Below, in pieces: positions 1 through 12,635 of a stretch of DNA of 64,000 nucleotides (the first letter of the stretch is position 1; every line of letters begins with the position of its first letter). The position numbers and the translations under genes are program-made. Origin of the DNA: Owenia fusiformis (lineage: Eukaryota; Annelida; Polychaeta; Sabellida; Oweniidae); NCBI GenBank assembly GCA_903813345.2, contig CAIIXF020000007.1, positions 17,843,564 to 17,907,563 on the forward strand, given 5' to 3'. The notes beneath the pieces are model-generated. The model was not told where the DNA came from and did not search any database. It saw only the letters and a list, made by a program, of their open reading frames with translations.

Positions 1-229
1 TATAACCCAGCCCCAGTAAAATTAATTATTGATAAATTTATGTTCAACATGAAGTGAAAGTTTATTTTATAAAAAAATATTTTTTAATTCTAAGTGAGTT
101 TATGATATTCATTCTTATACCTGAGCATGAGATGGGTCATTTTATCAATCTTGCTACATTTGTTGACACTTGTGATCATTTCGAATACCGGAACATGAGC
201 ATTGCTTTTAGTCCATTAATATACTAGAT

Positions 230-470
230 GCGATTGCTTTATTTTATTTGAAAATGTGACTTTTAAGTCGGGGAGATTCCCCATAGACTCTATGTTACAA
301 AATCAGAAAAAGGAAATATCTTTTCTTATAATGGACAGATAATATTTTTCTTTAACGGGATATATTTCAGTTTGTACAACTACCAGATACATAAGGGTAA
401 TATGAAAATTGAACCACTAAAACTGATGAATATTCAAGTTTAAGGGAACTTTCTAATACTTTCTGCCATG
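230..470 (+). repeat. Dispersed repeat family R1, partial copy
   Basis: This stretch is clearly similar to 43145-43340: a bottom-level match around TGTGACTT, then a CCATAGAC block, the GATAATATTTT block and a TTGAACCAC block in the same order. Reverse-orientation copies lie at 28100-28410 and 56800-57010, and a further direct copy is split around 53.0-55.6 kb. No coding potential is seen. The family is presumably a non-autonomous mobile repeat, but I found no clear termini in this copy. Confidence 0.6.
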
Positions 471-805
471 TTAATGTTATCCACCCGAATTAGCCACCTG
501 GTGGTAAAAATTGTAAAAACCTTCCCGCATCTGTATAATGACTAAACGATTTCAATGATCGATGCATGTACGAGCGTACATATAAATAAAAAGTTATATT
601 TCATTGTTAATTATTTCTAAATTATCTAAATTTTGATTTAAAAAGATCAAATAATAGGGACAACTTGATGAATTATCCTTGAACTGTTTTTTGAATAATT
701 TAACAACTTTCTATTCAACGTATCATGCAAAATGCAAGATTTTCAGAAATGAATGACTTCAATTACTCATCGTAAAATTGAATTAGACATCACACAAATG
801 AATAG

Positions 806-925
806 GGTTGACTTTTACTGGGGTTGAGTTTTACAGGGTTGATTTGACTTGGGGATGAGTTTTACTGGGGTTGACTTGGGGTTGAGTTTGACTGGGTTGA
901 GTTGACTTGTGGTTGAGATGACCTG
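806..925. repeat. GGGGTTGA-type minisatellite
   Basis: About eight degenerate copies of a 12-18 base unit of the form GGGGTTGA(C/G)TT follow one another. The unit is G-rich on the plus strand, in contrast to the AT-rich surroundings. The rest of 1-1365 shows no gene, RNA or other structure I can support apart from the R1 fragment. Confidence 0.7.
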
Positions 926-1365
926 TCACCTTAGGAAGTGAGGGGGACAAATGTCCTAAATATATAAGTTCGACCAATATTACATGGATATTGTAGCTGA
1001 ACCGATTAGCAACCTGAATACATAAGTGCCCGGCATTGCGCCAATGTGGGGTTCATTGATTAGAGAATTAGAGAAACTTTCTGTTTATGAGTCCATGAAT
1101 ATTTCAATATTCATAAACAGTGTCAAAATGGGAAAAATGAAATTAATTCCAAGAACTTGTCACTAATATTTGTTTTGAGTGCACAAAAGCGACAACGTGC
1201 AGAAAAATCTTTGAAAGTCCCTCAACATTTGAGGGTGTCCGAGACCCATACAACATCTATCCTACATTGATCCTTTGAAGCGGTCCCTAATTTAGGTGGA
1301 ACTATATCATTAAATTGGCCAAAGGTGAATGAGGGAAGAAATCGAGTACAAAAATGTTTGAAAAC

Positions 1366-1822
1366 CTGTGGCGCGTGCCTCTCTCAGTCTAGGGCAGGGT
1401 TCTCCATTGTTTGTAGGTTGTACAAGCACATGTCGTTTTCTTTCTCTGGTTCCTTTGAGGCCTCTTGGCTCGCTCCATTTGCTCCATGCTGTAACCCTAC
1501 AGTCGGTTGGAGTACACGTGCAGTTGCATCTATCCTTAGTATCCTCATCATTTCTAAGGTAATCATCCCAATAATTCTCTCTTTCATACTCATGGCTTGT
1601 GTCTGTATCACCATCATCACGGCTATCAAAATTGTCATCACGATCGCGGTATTTCTTGTCTTTGTACTTTTTATAGTGCTTCTTGTATTTTAGATATCTT
1701 GGCTTAGTATCCGATTCATTGTAGTCTTTATTTTTATCTTTAATAGGTTTTTCCTCTTCTGAATACCAGGCATGTGTATAATTTATGGCTAGTACCAATA
1801 CTAAGAGTTTCGTCAAGTTCAT
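1366..1822 (-). CDS. Secreted thrombospondin type-1 domain protein, first exon (partial)
   Basis: The exon encodes about 152 residues. It begins with a signal peptide (residues 1-18, MNLTKLLVLVLAINYTHA), followed by a very charged K/Y/D/E/R-rich region (about 20-90), a short CNCTCTPTDC cluster (about 98-107) and a thrombospondin type-1-like module. The module is recognised by VTAWSKWSEP, the basic strand RERKRHV and the ending NNGEPCPRLREAR, as in spondin or isthmin-like repeats. The usual Cys residues in the WSxCSxxCG part are absent. The open frame runs on to 1310, but the later residues do not look like the domain, and a weak donor (CAG|GTTTTC) occurs at 1366/1365. Following exons are probably to the left, partly outside the window; I found none in 1-1300. 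Function is likely extracellular matrix or signalling, by family only. Confidence 0.6.
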
Positions 1823-3752
1823 CGTGTTTTACTATAATTATTTAACATTAAATCATATTTTTGTTAGTGTTTTGTCTTCAAAGTGTTGTCCTCAAGTCAC
1901 CTTTAAATGTTATTCCCTGCTTTTGTACTCCGTCGATAAAAGTTTTCATTACACAACTTGACAGCTTTATCATTCTCAAATATTCAATGTCAAATTCTTT
2001 ACCTCACGAATGATACAATAAATGTCTATTTCAATTTACATAACACGTTTCAATGCGGATAATGACATTAATTCTCACTTTTTCCATCATTTAATTAAAT
2101 TGATACAGTATTGATGATGGGGTAATTTGTAATAAAATTCGACCTTTAATTGAGTAGTCTCGTACCATCACATCAATGAAACGAGTAATTTGGTAAACAT
2201 AATAATTCATAATCAAGCAGAACATTTTTAGTTTTTATGACCTATTAATAATTAATCATAGGACTTCTAATACCAGGATCTAAACGGGTGTACATAATAA
2301 CAAAACCATTTTACTTAACTATTATAGTTGAGGTCTTCATCGCGGAGATGTAGATTGTATCATATTATCAAGGTATACTATTTTCCAAAATACTCTCCTG
2401 GTCTCCAGCTAGCTAAAAGTCAGCTTGCCTCACAAGCAAGGAAATCAATCATTTACTCAAACAACTTCATCAAAAGTGTGGGAGAGTATCACTTCAACTT
2501 TTGTTCGCCCTGTTTGATGCCATGGTAACACCCATCTTGTGCTGTGGATCAGAGATGTAGGGATATGAATGGTGTAATGTAATTGAATGTACACAATATA
2601 TATTAGCTCAATTTTGTAAATATTATATAGATGCCGTACAACAATCAAATGATGCAGCAGCGTTAGGCGAATGTGGCAGACTTCCATTTTGTACCACTTG
2701 TTATATGCTCAGAACAATAAATAATACTGGATAAAATTATCAGAAATGCCTAACCATAGACATCCAAAATCATGTTATACTATGCATTAATAAATAGATC
2801 AATCTGGGAAAACAACTTTGGCATCAAAAATCAAATATATATTTACTTTTTTTCACTGGGATTTGGACATGTATAGTTTGAGCAAAGTTAAGGGAACCAA
2901 TTATATATTATTTTGATATGTAAACAAAGACTTAAAGATCCTGAGTTTTATTTATTATGTAATTTAGACTGTAGATGTATTAAAGCTCTGGCAAAGTTGA
3001 GCAAGTTGAAAAATACCTTTTTGACATTGTTTGACCTTGAGAAGGTCATTGAAGGTCAAATCTTCTGAGTGCTTGGAGATGATTTGGAAAAATGAAGTCT
3101 GTCCAAACAGTATTTGTTTATTGTAAGTTTTTAGAATTTGTTACAGACGCCGGACGTCAACCACCAACCACCGCCTTCCAACCGCCGTCACAAAAAAGGA
3201 GACCATATCAATGTCACAACGTTTGGTGGTGACAAAAAAATATAACTCCACTTTTTAATTCCACAGCGACCTCCATAACCTAAAAAAGACCGACTACACT
3301 GAGCCTACTCTTGATTTGATCACCTAGTCTTTGAAAGAATTATTTATAAAGCAAAGTCAGAAACCATGTAAGGAATATTTTTAAGAATATTAGGAAATAT
3401 AGAGTCTAATAGCACATTATGTATCTAATCTAAACCGCATCAAACTTACAAATACGCATGTTATCTCACTGGTTATGTCGCAATAGAAATATTTGGCATG
3501 GAATTTTCTGAACCCCTATGCTGTATCGTCTGTCTAGAAGATTATCTCTGATATCTGGACTCTTAAACAGTTGCATGATTTAACTTCTGTTTACAAATGA
3601 TTACAGTATTGAATAAAGTTAATACATATTGTATTCTGAGCTGGATAATTCCACTGAGTCTAAGTCTTCTGATATATCATAAACGTGTTAGATAAATAAA
3701 CCACAACAGTACAATGTCGAGATTTAATAAAGGATCAATTAACCAGTTTTAA
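1823..3752. other. Intergenic region between divergent genes
   Basis: This 1.9 kb lies between the start of the minus-strand thrombospondin-type gene and the start of the plus-strand giant repeat protein, so it should contain both promoters. It is AT-rich. I see no conserved coding exon, RNA gene or clear TATA arrangement; small ORFs at 2328-2687 have no recognisable features. Confidence 0.4.
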
Positions 3753-6700
3753 ATGAAGACAGACATGGCTTTTTATGGTTCTGCATTGAGTTTTATCATT
3801 TGTGTCTCTTGCTGTTATGGAGCAAGTATTTCGTTTCGGCCTAATATACGAGAGGAACACATACGAGATGATCTTATACGCGACGATTTCTTGGCTTGGG
3901 ACTTTGCCACATTGGTAGAAGAAGATTTTCACCCAGTTCAATTTGAAACAGATGATGAGACTGATAATGAGCTACCGTGGAGTTGGGATCCATTTGAAGA
4001 CGAGGATCCGAGGGGAGAAGAAAAGAATGATCACTGGGTCTGGGCAAAATGGAAACCTTTTGATAAAAGTACGACAACAACACCCCCACTGAGTACACGA
4101 CACACTTGGAATTGGTCTCATTGGAAACGGTCAAGCGAGAGTGAAGACTCTGTTGAAAGTGAACCTCCATCAAGAGCAAGAAACGCAATAGAAGAATCCA
4201 AAGAAGATAAAACTACTGATAAATGGACTGGTAATAATGTCATTAGTGGTGTATTCAATACTTTGTTCAAACAATCGAACAGTCACAAGAATGGTGAAAC
4301 TCCAACAAACGAGAGGCTAACCAACAAAGAGGAAGAAAACCCAGACAATGATGACGATATTGATACTGATTTACCATGGAGTTGGGACCCCTTTGTTGAT
4401 GAGGATCCACGGAATGGAAATGAAAAACCGAAATATGAAGACGCGACAACGACTACAACACCTCGAATGAGTACACGATATACTTGGAATTGGTCTCAGT
4501 GGAAACGGCCAAGTGACAGCAAAGACTCTATTGAAAATGAAACTCCACAAGGAATGTTCAATGGTGGTTTAGTTGGTATTGAAGAAAAAACTCCAATTCG
4601 AGAAAAGATACCCGAAAGACAAGAACAGTTACTTGAAGATGGCAATAATATACTATCTGGTGATTCAAATGATAAAATAGATGCAGGAAGTTCAAATGAG
4701 GATCGGTTTGCAAACAAACCAGAAGAATTACCTGAAGACGACAGCGAATCGAATGATGATTTGCCTTGGAGTTGGGACCCATTTGTAGACGAGGATCCGA
4801 GGAAGAAACAGTCAAGTGAGACTGAAGGCTCTATTGAAACTGAACAATCACCAAGAACAAGGAATACAATATCAGAGGAAAGGGGAAATATTGGTGATTG
4901 GCCCGACACTAATGTCATTAACAGCGTATTCAATAGTTTATTCAAATCAAGTGATTCAAAGAATGAGAATGATAGAGTCGACGAATCAGTACATACTAAC
5001 CAGGAACAGTTAAAAGGTAGTGAGACTTACAATTCGGACGATGCTTCAAACGAAAAAATCAATAATATGAATGATTTTAATGAATTTTCACCCAATACAA
5101 ATGGCTGGCTACTTTACGATGACAATGCTACCTCATCCAATGGAAAAGAAATTGATTCAACTGGTATTAGCCCTACGACTGAAAACATAAACTCTGACAT
5201 AATCTCCGAAAATTCAATGGATCACTCAACGACTAAAACAAATGTAATTGATGAACAGTTCGATGGCAAACAAAATGAAGACAGTCTATTTAACAATATA
5301 ATTAAAAGTATTTTTCAAACAGATATTTCAAAATATCGCAACATACAAAATAAAACTAACCATGCTACTGATGCCAAAACAAACAATGAAAATCAGAAAA
5401 GTAGCACCGAAAGATATATCACCGTCGAGGAAGACCAAACTTCAACTAATGTCAACCTTGGACACGTCATCTCGCAAACCACTCTAACAGGTAATATCCT
5501 GACAACAAACTCGGAGAATAAAGATATATCAAATGAGAACGACCAAATGCATAATAAAGCCAATGATCACAAAACCAATATAATATCTGAAACTGATGAA
5601 ATAAATAAGTGGTTTGATATAAATGAGAATATAGAGGAAACTAATGATATATCTCATCATTTGGAGAAAGATGAACCAACGACGTTATCAGAGAAACGTT
5701 TTGGTGGTACATCTACAACATCTGTTTATGACGACACTACGTATATTCAGAAATATGAAACAGTTCAAGATACAAATCAGATTGAGAAAGAACAGTATAA
5801 AAATGAAATCAATTCAGATCCTAAAGTAAATTCGGTATTGCAGCGTTATGGCGGTTATACTAGTGAAACAACCAAATCTGAATTAGACAGCTACCACGAT
5901 CAGAATATTGAGCAAAACACACATTTTCATGACCAGGGTAAGGTTGGCGCACAACTTGGTATAATAATGAACGCTATAACTGAGTCAATTTCATCAATAA
6001 AGCAAACCACTAGTCCTGCTACTTTAAGGAAAAATAATGTTGACACAGTTTCGAAAGGAAATGACACCATACACCAAACAATTGATAATACACATAAAAG
6101 TGACACTTCTCTTTTGAGTAATCATTCCAAACCTTTAGTGAAGAGAAGTGACTATTATGACTATGGAAATTATGATGGACCATTGTATGGCACACTTCGT
6201 CAGCAGTGGACAGATTATCGCGATGATGTCAATGTTAATAATGGGGACTTTCCTTCTAGTACAAATGAAAATGATCCATTTATGGGCGACAATGGCCTCA
6301 AGGCACCTTCAGATGAATATCATCTTCCTTGGATTGATCTTGGTCAACTATTGGTAGATGAAGATGCCGTAGATGTCCCTACAGTGAATACCAACGGTAA
6401 TCAAGAGCTTGGAAATACACATATAAATCGAGACAATATCGAGTACCAAGGAGGGAATACAAACATTGAAAATAACGGCCATAGTTCTAATTTGAATGAC
6501 AACAACGTTGGATCTCAATCGGTGCATAATCAAAACTTTGGAACAAAGCAAAAAATCAGGGATTCGTTATTCAAAATTGAAGATGACTTAGAAATTAAAT
6601 ATGACAGTAATATGAATTCATTTGATAATGATAGAGACTATGGTGTTACACGGATTACAGACAACAATGTTGGACGTCAGGATCAGGAAAATATTAACAA

Positions 6701-9700
6701 TCCTCTTATTGATGACCCTATGTTATCCAATAGATTTGAAAATATACATGGAGTTCCGATCAATGAAGATGATAATGGAGTTCCTTTGATTGATACACAA
6801 AACGCTGGCTTACCTATATTTGAAACGCAACACTCTGATATACATTTCGGCAATAGAAACAATCTTGGAGTGCCTTTGGTAAATATGGACAATAGAGTGG
6901 AAAATAAAGATATTCCACTGGGCAATATGAATATCGATATGGGGAGTCATGGTTTAAATCCAGTCGATATGAACGGCGCAAATATTCCTTTGATAGATAG
7001 GGACAATGTAGGTGTTCTTTTGACCAATAAAAACGATGCAGGCGTTCCGTTGATCGATTCAAACAATGTGAATGTTCCATTGAACAATAATGAAGGTGCT
7101 CCATTGAATGATTTAAACAATGTAGGTGTTCCATTAGGGGAGTTAAACAATGCAGGCGTTCCATTGGACTATGAAAATAATGCGGATGTTTCATTGGGCA
7201 ATGAGAATAATGCAGGTGTTCCGATGGATGATAGAAATAATGCAGGTGTTCAATTGGGTGATTTGGATAATGCAGGTGTTCCATTGCAAGGCAATAGAAA
7301 CACTGTTCCATTAGTCAACAAGGACACTGCTGGTGTTCCCTTGGCCGATATGAACAGCCCTGGTGTTCCTTTAGGTCCGGATGTACTGGACAACAATGGT
7401 ATTCCATTGGTGGATATGGACGAGCCTGGTGTTCCATTGGTTGATATGAGTAACCCGAATGATCATTTGTCGAATAGTGCTCGAGAAGAGTACCCTTGGA
7501 TGGGTCATGATTATGATACCTTTAATGACTATTATTACGATGACACGTACATGTATAATGAAAACGAAACGTTCCCAAAAGACAACAGCGGAAATCATCA
7601 AGACAGTGGTAATGCAAACCAAGGCAGCCGGATTGGGAAATATGCACAAACTCAGAATTCAATGGCGAGAGAACTTGACGGCACAGATGGAGGAGATCCT
7701 TTAGATGCTGAATCTATACAAGATGATCTTAAAAAGGTCGCCAGGAATGATCAAAATGGCGAAGTTCCTTTTATAGATACAGCCATGATGGACATTCCAC
7801 CTATGGTTGGTCACAAAACAATGAGAAAGGAACACTCGTCGAACTTATTTACAATTGATTATCGTCTACAACACAATACGATTGGACCTACGTTAGCTAC
7901 GGATAACCTTGAAAAGAATGCACATAGTGATACAAATAAGCACAATGGTGATATCCCACTGCCAAATTCTAACAAAATTGCCAATGTTAATCCTGCATTT
8001 AGCAAACTTGGAAATGACAAACATAATTCTCAAAGCAGAGATGCCCCATTACATAATACAAACAAGATCAAGCAGAGTGGTTTAAATGATGATTTGTCCA
8101 TAAAATCAAATGTGATGGCTCTTGGCTCTTACTCGGATACTAAATTTGAAAACGACGACAGTTATGATGACAATATTAAGTCAATGATACAACATGGCAA
8201 CGATCTCAGAGTATCAGACACTCAAAGAAGTCAAGGGACGGACAACAATGATGTGATTGCAACACATGGTAATGCAATTGATCTTCCACCAATGGTGAGT
8301 GGAGATAAGTTGATGACAAATACCAAAAATAGCCACAAAGAAAGATTAGATAATACATATCATCGCAACAGTGATAATGGCGTTCCCTTGATAAACCAAA
8401 ACAATCCAGATGTTCCGTTGGTGAATAATGCTGATCATAACTCTGACATTGGCGTTCCACTGATAGATCCAAACGACCCAGATGCTACGTTTGTCAATAA
8501 TGCTGGCGTTCCATTGATGGCTAATTCTGATATTGGAGTTCCCCTGATAAACCCAAGCAACCCGGATGCTTCATTTGTAAATGATGCTGGCGTTCCATTA
8601 ATGCAAAATCCTGACATTGGCGTTCCCCTGATAAATCTAAACAATCCAGATGCTTCAAGTAACCATGGCATTCGATTGATGCCTAATTCTGACATTGGAG
8701 TTCCCCTGATAAATCTAAACGATGATCAGTTCAAAAACAATGCTGGCGTTCCATCGATGCCTTATTCTGACATTGACGTTCCCTTGATAAATCCAAACAA
8801 CCCAGATGAAGATGGCGTTGGCGTTCCCCTAATAAGCAGAGGCAATCCTGACCCTTTATTGATAAATAATGCTGACGTTCCATTGTTGCCTAATGTTGGA
8901 ATTCGCGTATCCCTTATGAATCCAAATAATCCAGATGCTTCATTGGAACAAGATGTTGACACTCCATTGAAGCCAAATTCTGATATCGTCATCCCCTTGA
9001 TAAATTCAAACAATCCTGATATTTCGTTGGAACAAAATGTTGACACTCCATCGATGCCTAATTTTGACCTGGGCGTTCCCATGATAAATTCAAACAATCT
9101 AGATACTCCAATGAATAACAATGTTGACACTCCAGCAATGCCAAATTTTGACATTGGCATTCCCTTGATAAATTCAAACGATCTAGATGATCCATTTAAT
9201 AACAATTTTGACACTCCATCAATACCAAATTTTGACATTGGCGTTCCCTTGATAAATTCAAACAATCTAGATGCTCCATTGAAAAATAATGTTGTCACTC
9301 CATCGATGCCAAATTTTGACCTTGATGTTCCCTTGATAAATTCAAACAATCCAATTGCTCCATTGAGAAACAATGTTGACACTCCATCGATGCAAAATTT
9401 TGACCTTGGCGTTCGCTTGATAAATCCAAACAATCAAGATGCTCCATTGAAAAACAATGTTGACTCTCCATTGATACCTAATTTTGACCTGGGAATTCCC
9501 TTGATAAATTCAAACAATCCAGGTGCTCAATTGATAAACAATGCTGACACTCCATCGATGCCAAATTTTGACCTAGGCGTTCCCTTGATTGATCCAAACA
9601 ATCCAGGTGCTCCATTGAAAAACAATGTTAACACCCCATACATGCCAAATTTTGACCTAGGCGTTCGCTTGATAGATCCAAACAACCAAGATGCTCTATC

Positions 9701-12627
9701 GAAAAACAATGTTGACACTCCATCGATGCCAAATTTTGACCTTGGCGTTCCCTTGATAGATCCAAACAATCAAGATGCTCCAATGAAAAACAATGTTGAC
9801 ACTCCATCAATGACAAATTTTGACACTGGCGTCCCATTAATAAATCCAAACAATCCAGACGCTTCTTTGGAAAGGAATGTTTACGCTCCACTGCTACCTA
9901 ATTTCGATCTTGGACTTCCGTTGATAAATCAAGATTCTTCCTTGGAAAACAATGTTGACGTTCCAGTGATGCCGAATTTTGAAACTGGCGTCCCCTTGGT
10001 AAATCCAAACAATCCAGACGTTTCATTGGAAAGCAATTTTGACACTCCATCAATGACAAATTTTGACCTTGGCGTTCCCTTGATAAATTCAAACAATCTA
10101 GATACTTCATTGAAAAACAATTTTGACACTCCATCAATGCCAAATTTTGACCTTGGCGTTCCCTTGATAAATTCAAACAATCTAGATGCTCCAATAAATA
10201 ACAATTTTGACACTCCAACAATGCCAAATTTTGATCTTGGTGTTCCCTTGATAAATCCAAACAATCCAGATAATTCATTGGCAAAAAATGTTGACGCTCA
10301 ATTGATGCCGAATTTTGACACTGGCGTCCCATTGATAAATCCAATCAATCCAGACGCTTCTTTGGAAAGCAATGTTGACGCTCCACTGCTACCTAATTTT
10401 GATCTTGGAGTTCCTTTCATAAATCAGAAAAATCAAGATTCTTCCTGGGAAAACAATGTTGACGTTCCAGTGATGCCGAATTTTGAAATTGGCATCCCCT
10501 TGATAAATCCAATTAATCCAGATGCCTCATTGGCAAAAAATGTTGACACTCCATTGATGGCGAATTTTGACACTGGCGTCCCATTGATAAATCCAATCAA
10601 TCCAGACGCTTCTTTGGAAAGCAATGTTGACGCTCCACTGCTACCTAATTTCGATCTTGGAGTTCCTTTGATAAATCAGAAAAATAAAGTTTCTTCTTTG
10701 AAAAACAATGTTGATGTTCCAGTGATGCCGAATTTTGACACTGGCGTCCCATTGATAAATCCAAACAATCCAGACGCTTCTTCGGAAAGCAATGTTGACG
10801 CTCCACTGCTACCTAATTTCGATCTTGGAGTTCCTTTGATAAATCAGAAAAATAAAGTTTCTTCTTTGAAAAACAATGTTGATGTTCCAGTGATGCCGAA
10901 TTTTGACACTGGCGTCCCATTGATAAATCCAAACAATCCAGACGCTTCATTGGAAAGCAATGTTGACGCTCCATTGCTGCCTAATTTCGATCTTAGAGTT
11001 CCTTTGATAAATCCAAACAATGCAGATCCATTATTGGAAAACAATGTTGACGATGTCGGTGTACCTTTAGTCAGCAATAGTGATGTTGAAGCACCTATTG
11101 TAAATGAAAATGATGTAAGAGTACCGCTGGTGAAAACAAATCACCCTGCAACTGTACCACTGTCAAATATTGAACCTTTCACAGATTCTCGAGATATTAA
11201 TACCCACTCTCCACTGGCCAGCAATGATGATGATCAATTTATTGGTGGCCATGACGTCCCATTGGTTCGAAGCGATGGTGTTCTTTTGGTAGGAGATGAT
11301 GGCGTTCCGATGATTAATACAGATGGCGTTCCATTGGTAAGCAACGATAGCGTCCAATTAGTAAGTGGGGGTAAAACCCCATCTACAGGCGGGGACAATG
11401 TGCCATTAGTTAATGGCGATGGCGTACCACTTATTGGTAATGATGACGTCCCATTTGTTGGTGGTGATGAAGATGGCGTCCCATTACATGATGCAGAGTC
11501 CTTGTATGATTATTGGGAACGACAGTTATCCATATTTGGCGATTATGATGCATATGAAGATTATGGGGCCATATTCAATAATTTTCCTGGAGACACTAAC
11601 ATTTTGGATAATTTGAAGCAGAAGGAAAATCTTCCTAAAATAACAGATACTGTACTTACAGATGAAACTCGCCCCGGCGACAATTCTGTTATCATTTCAG
11701 AGGAGAAAAAGGACAAAGGATCACAGGTCGATGAAGCCGGTGATACATTAGATGGTGGTAGCATTATCAACACAGAGCTTGGTGGTTCCTTCATAGCAAA
11801 GCAAAAAATACATTTACCATCTATATTTCCAAACATTCATCCACCGGATAAAAATAAAAAGTCTATTCATCCGAATTTTGCTCAGTCCACCCTGGACACT
11901 CGGACAGAAACTGGTGAAACAATGACCTCTACTGAGAGTTCTTCGGTCTTACAAATGACATTTCCAGATGTGAATAGTATTGAAAACATCGATAACACTA
12001 AAATTGAGCCATCTGTAGATAGGGATGATATTGTGAAAGATTCGATTGTAAACAAACATGACGTTAATGATACCGGAGACAATTCATTTGTAGATATTGA
12101 TACTGGATTTAGAGCCACGCCTGTCAATAAAGTTGATGGAGAGAATAAAATAGAAAATGAGGGATTCGCTGTGGAATCACAAGATAAAAACATTGCAAAT
12201 AAGAAAAAAGTCAAAAATGAAACAACCATCATGGAACATTTGACAAATGTGACTTCAATTGTTAACGAGCCCCTTGATAAGAATGTTGAAATTGTGTCAG
12301 ATATTCTATTCGAGACGGTTGAAAGACTCGATAACAAAACAAATGTGAAGCCTATGCTTAAAAAGATAGTAGACAACAGAACATTAGATGACCTGATTGT
12401 AAAGATAACTGAAAATGAGGAAACCAAAGAAAAAGACCTTCAAGTAGAAGTGGATGTACATAATCTTATAGAAAACAACACTGATGTACAGCGGGAAGTT
12501 CTAAAACGTATCGAACTCATCTTAACATCGACAATGTCACCTCTCTCAACAATATCAACAAGTAAAAATAATTTTAATTCGAATCATCAAAACGATGATG
12601 GGAACTTGATAGCTGCAACCAAGAAAA
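3753..12627 (+). CDS. Giant secreted Asn/Asp-rich repeat protein
   Basis: One uninterrupted exon of about 2,958 codons. The N-terminus carries a signal peptide (core FYGSALSFIICVSCCYG; the ATG at 3765 would do equally well). The mature part is hydrophilic, acidic and rich in N, D, P, V and L; I see no cysteine in it. Near residues 73, 207 and 337 are three LPWSWDPFxDEDPR modules, two followed by TWNWSxWKR. Residues about 1000-1240 hold roughly 13-residue repeats of the NNAGVPLxD type. Residues about 1540-2430 hold about 27-residue repeats built on NFDLGVPLINPNNPDAS. Residues about 2495-2580 hold short DGVPLV repeats. The last about 130 residues look non-repetitive and possibly helical. The frame stops at 12635, but GTAAGT at 12628 is a strong donor, so the TGA is probably intronic. 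I recognise no family; a secreted matrix, mucus, adhesive or skeletal protein is an inference from composition. Confidence 0.85.
6740..7480 (+). repeat. Coding tandem repeat 1 (13-residue GVPL units)
   Basis: Inside the giant ORF, about 20 units of roughly 39 bases encode NNAGVPLxDxN-like peptides. The units are divergent at the DNA level, with many in-frame substitutions and no stops, which suggests long-term retention under selection rather than a recent expansion. Confidence 0.8.
8370..11040 (+). repeat. Coding tandem repeat 2 (27-residue NFDLGVPLINPNN units)
   Basis: About 32 units of about 78-84 bases lie inside the giant ORF. Each encodes a variant of DTPSMPNFDLGVPLINPNN plus a spacer with N-D-A-S residues. 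Towards the 3' end the units form a higher-order repeat of 168 bases (56 codons): the same segment starts at 10711 and again at 10879 with almost no change, which indicates recent unequal exchange or gene conversion. Confidence 0.85.
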
Positions 12628-12635
12628 GTAAGTGA

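Noticed and set aside
3874-12427. Many minus-strand and shifted-frame ORFs across the giant gene, some over 200 codons with repeats
   Set aside because: They are shadows of the coding repeats: the tandem structure keeps all frames open, and they have no signal peptide or independent start context.
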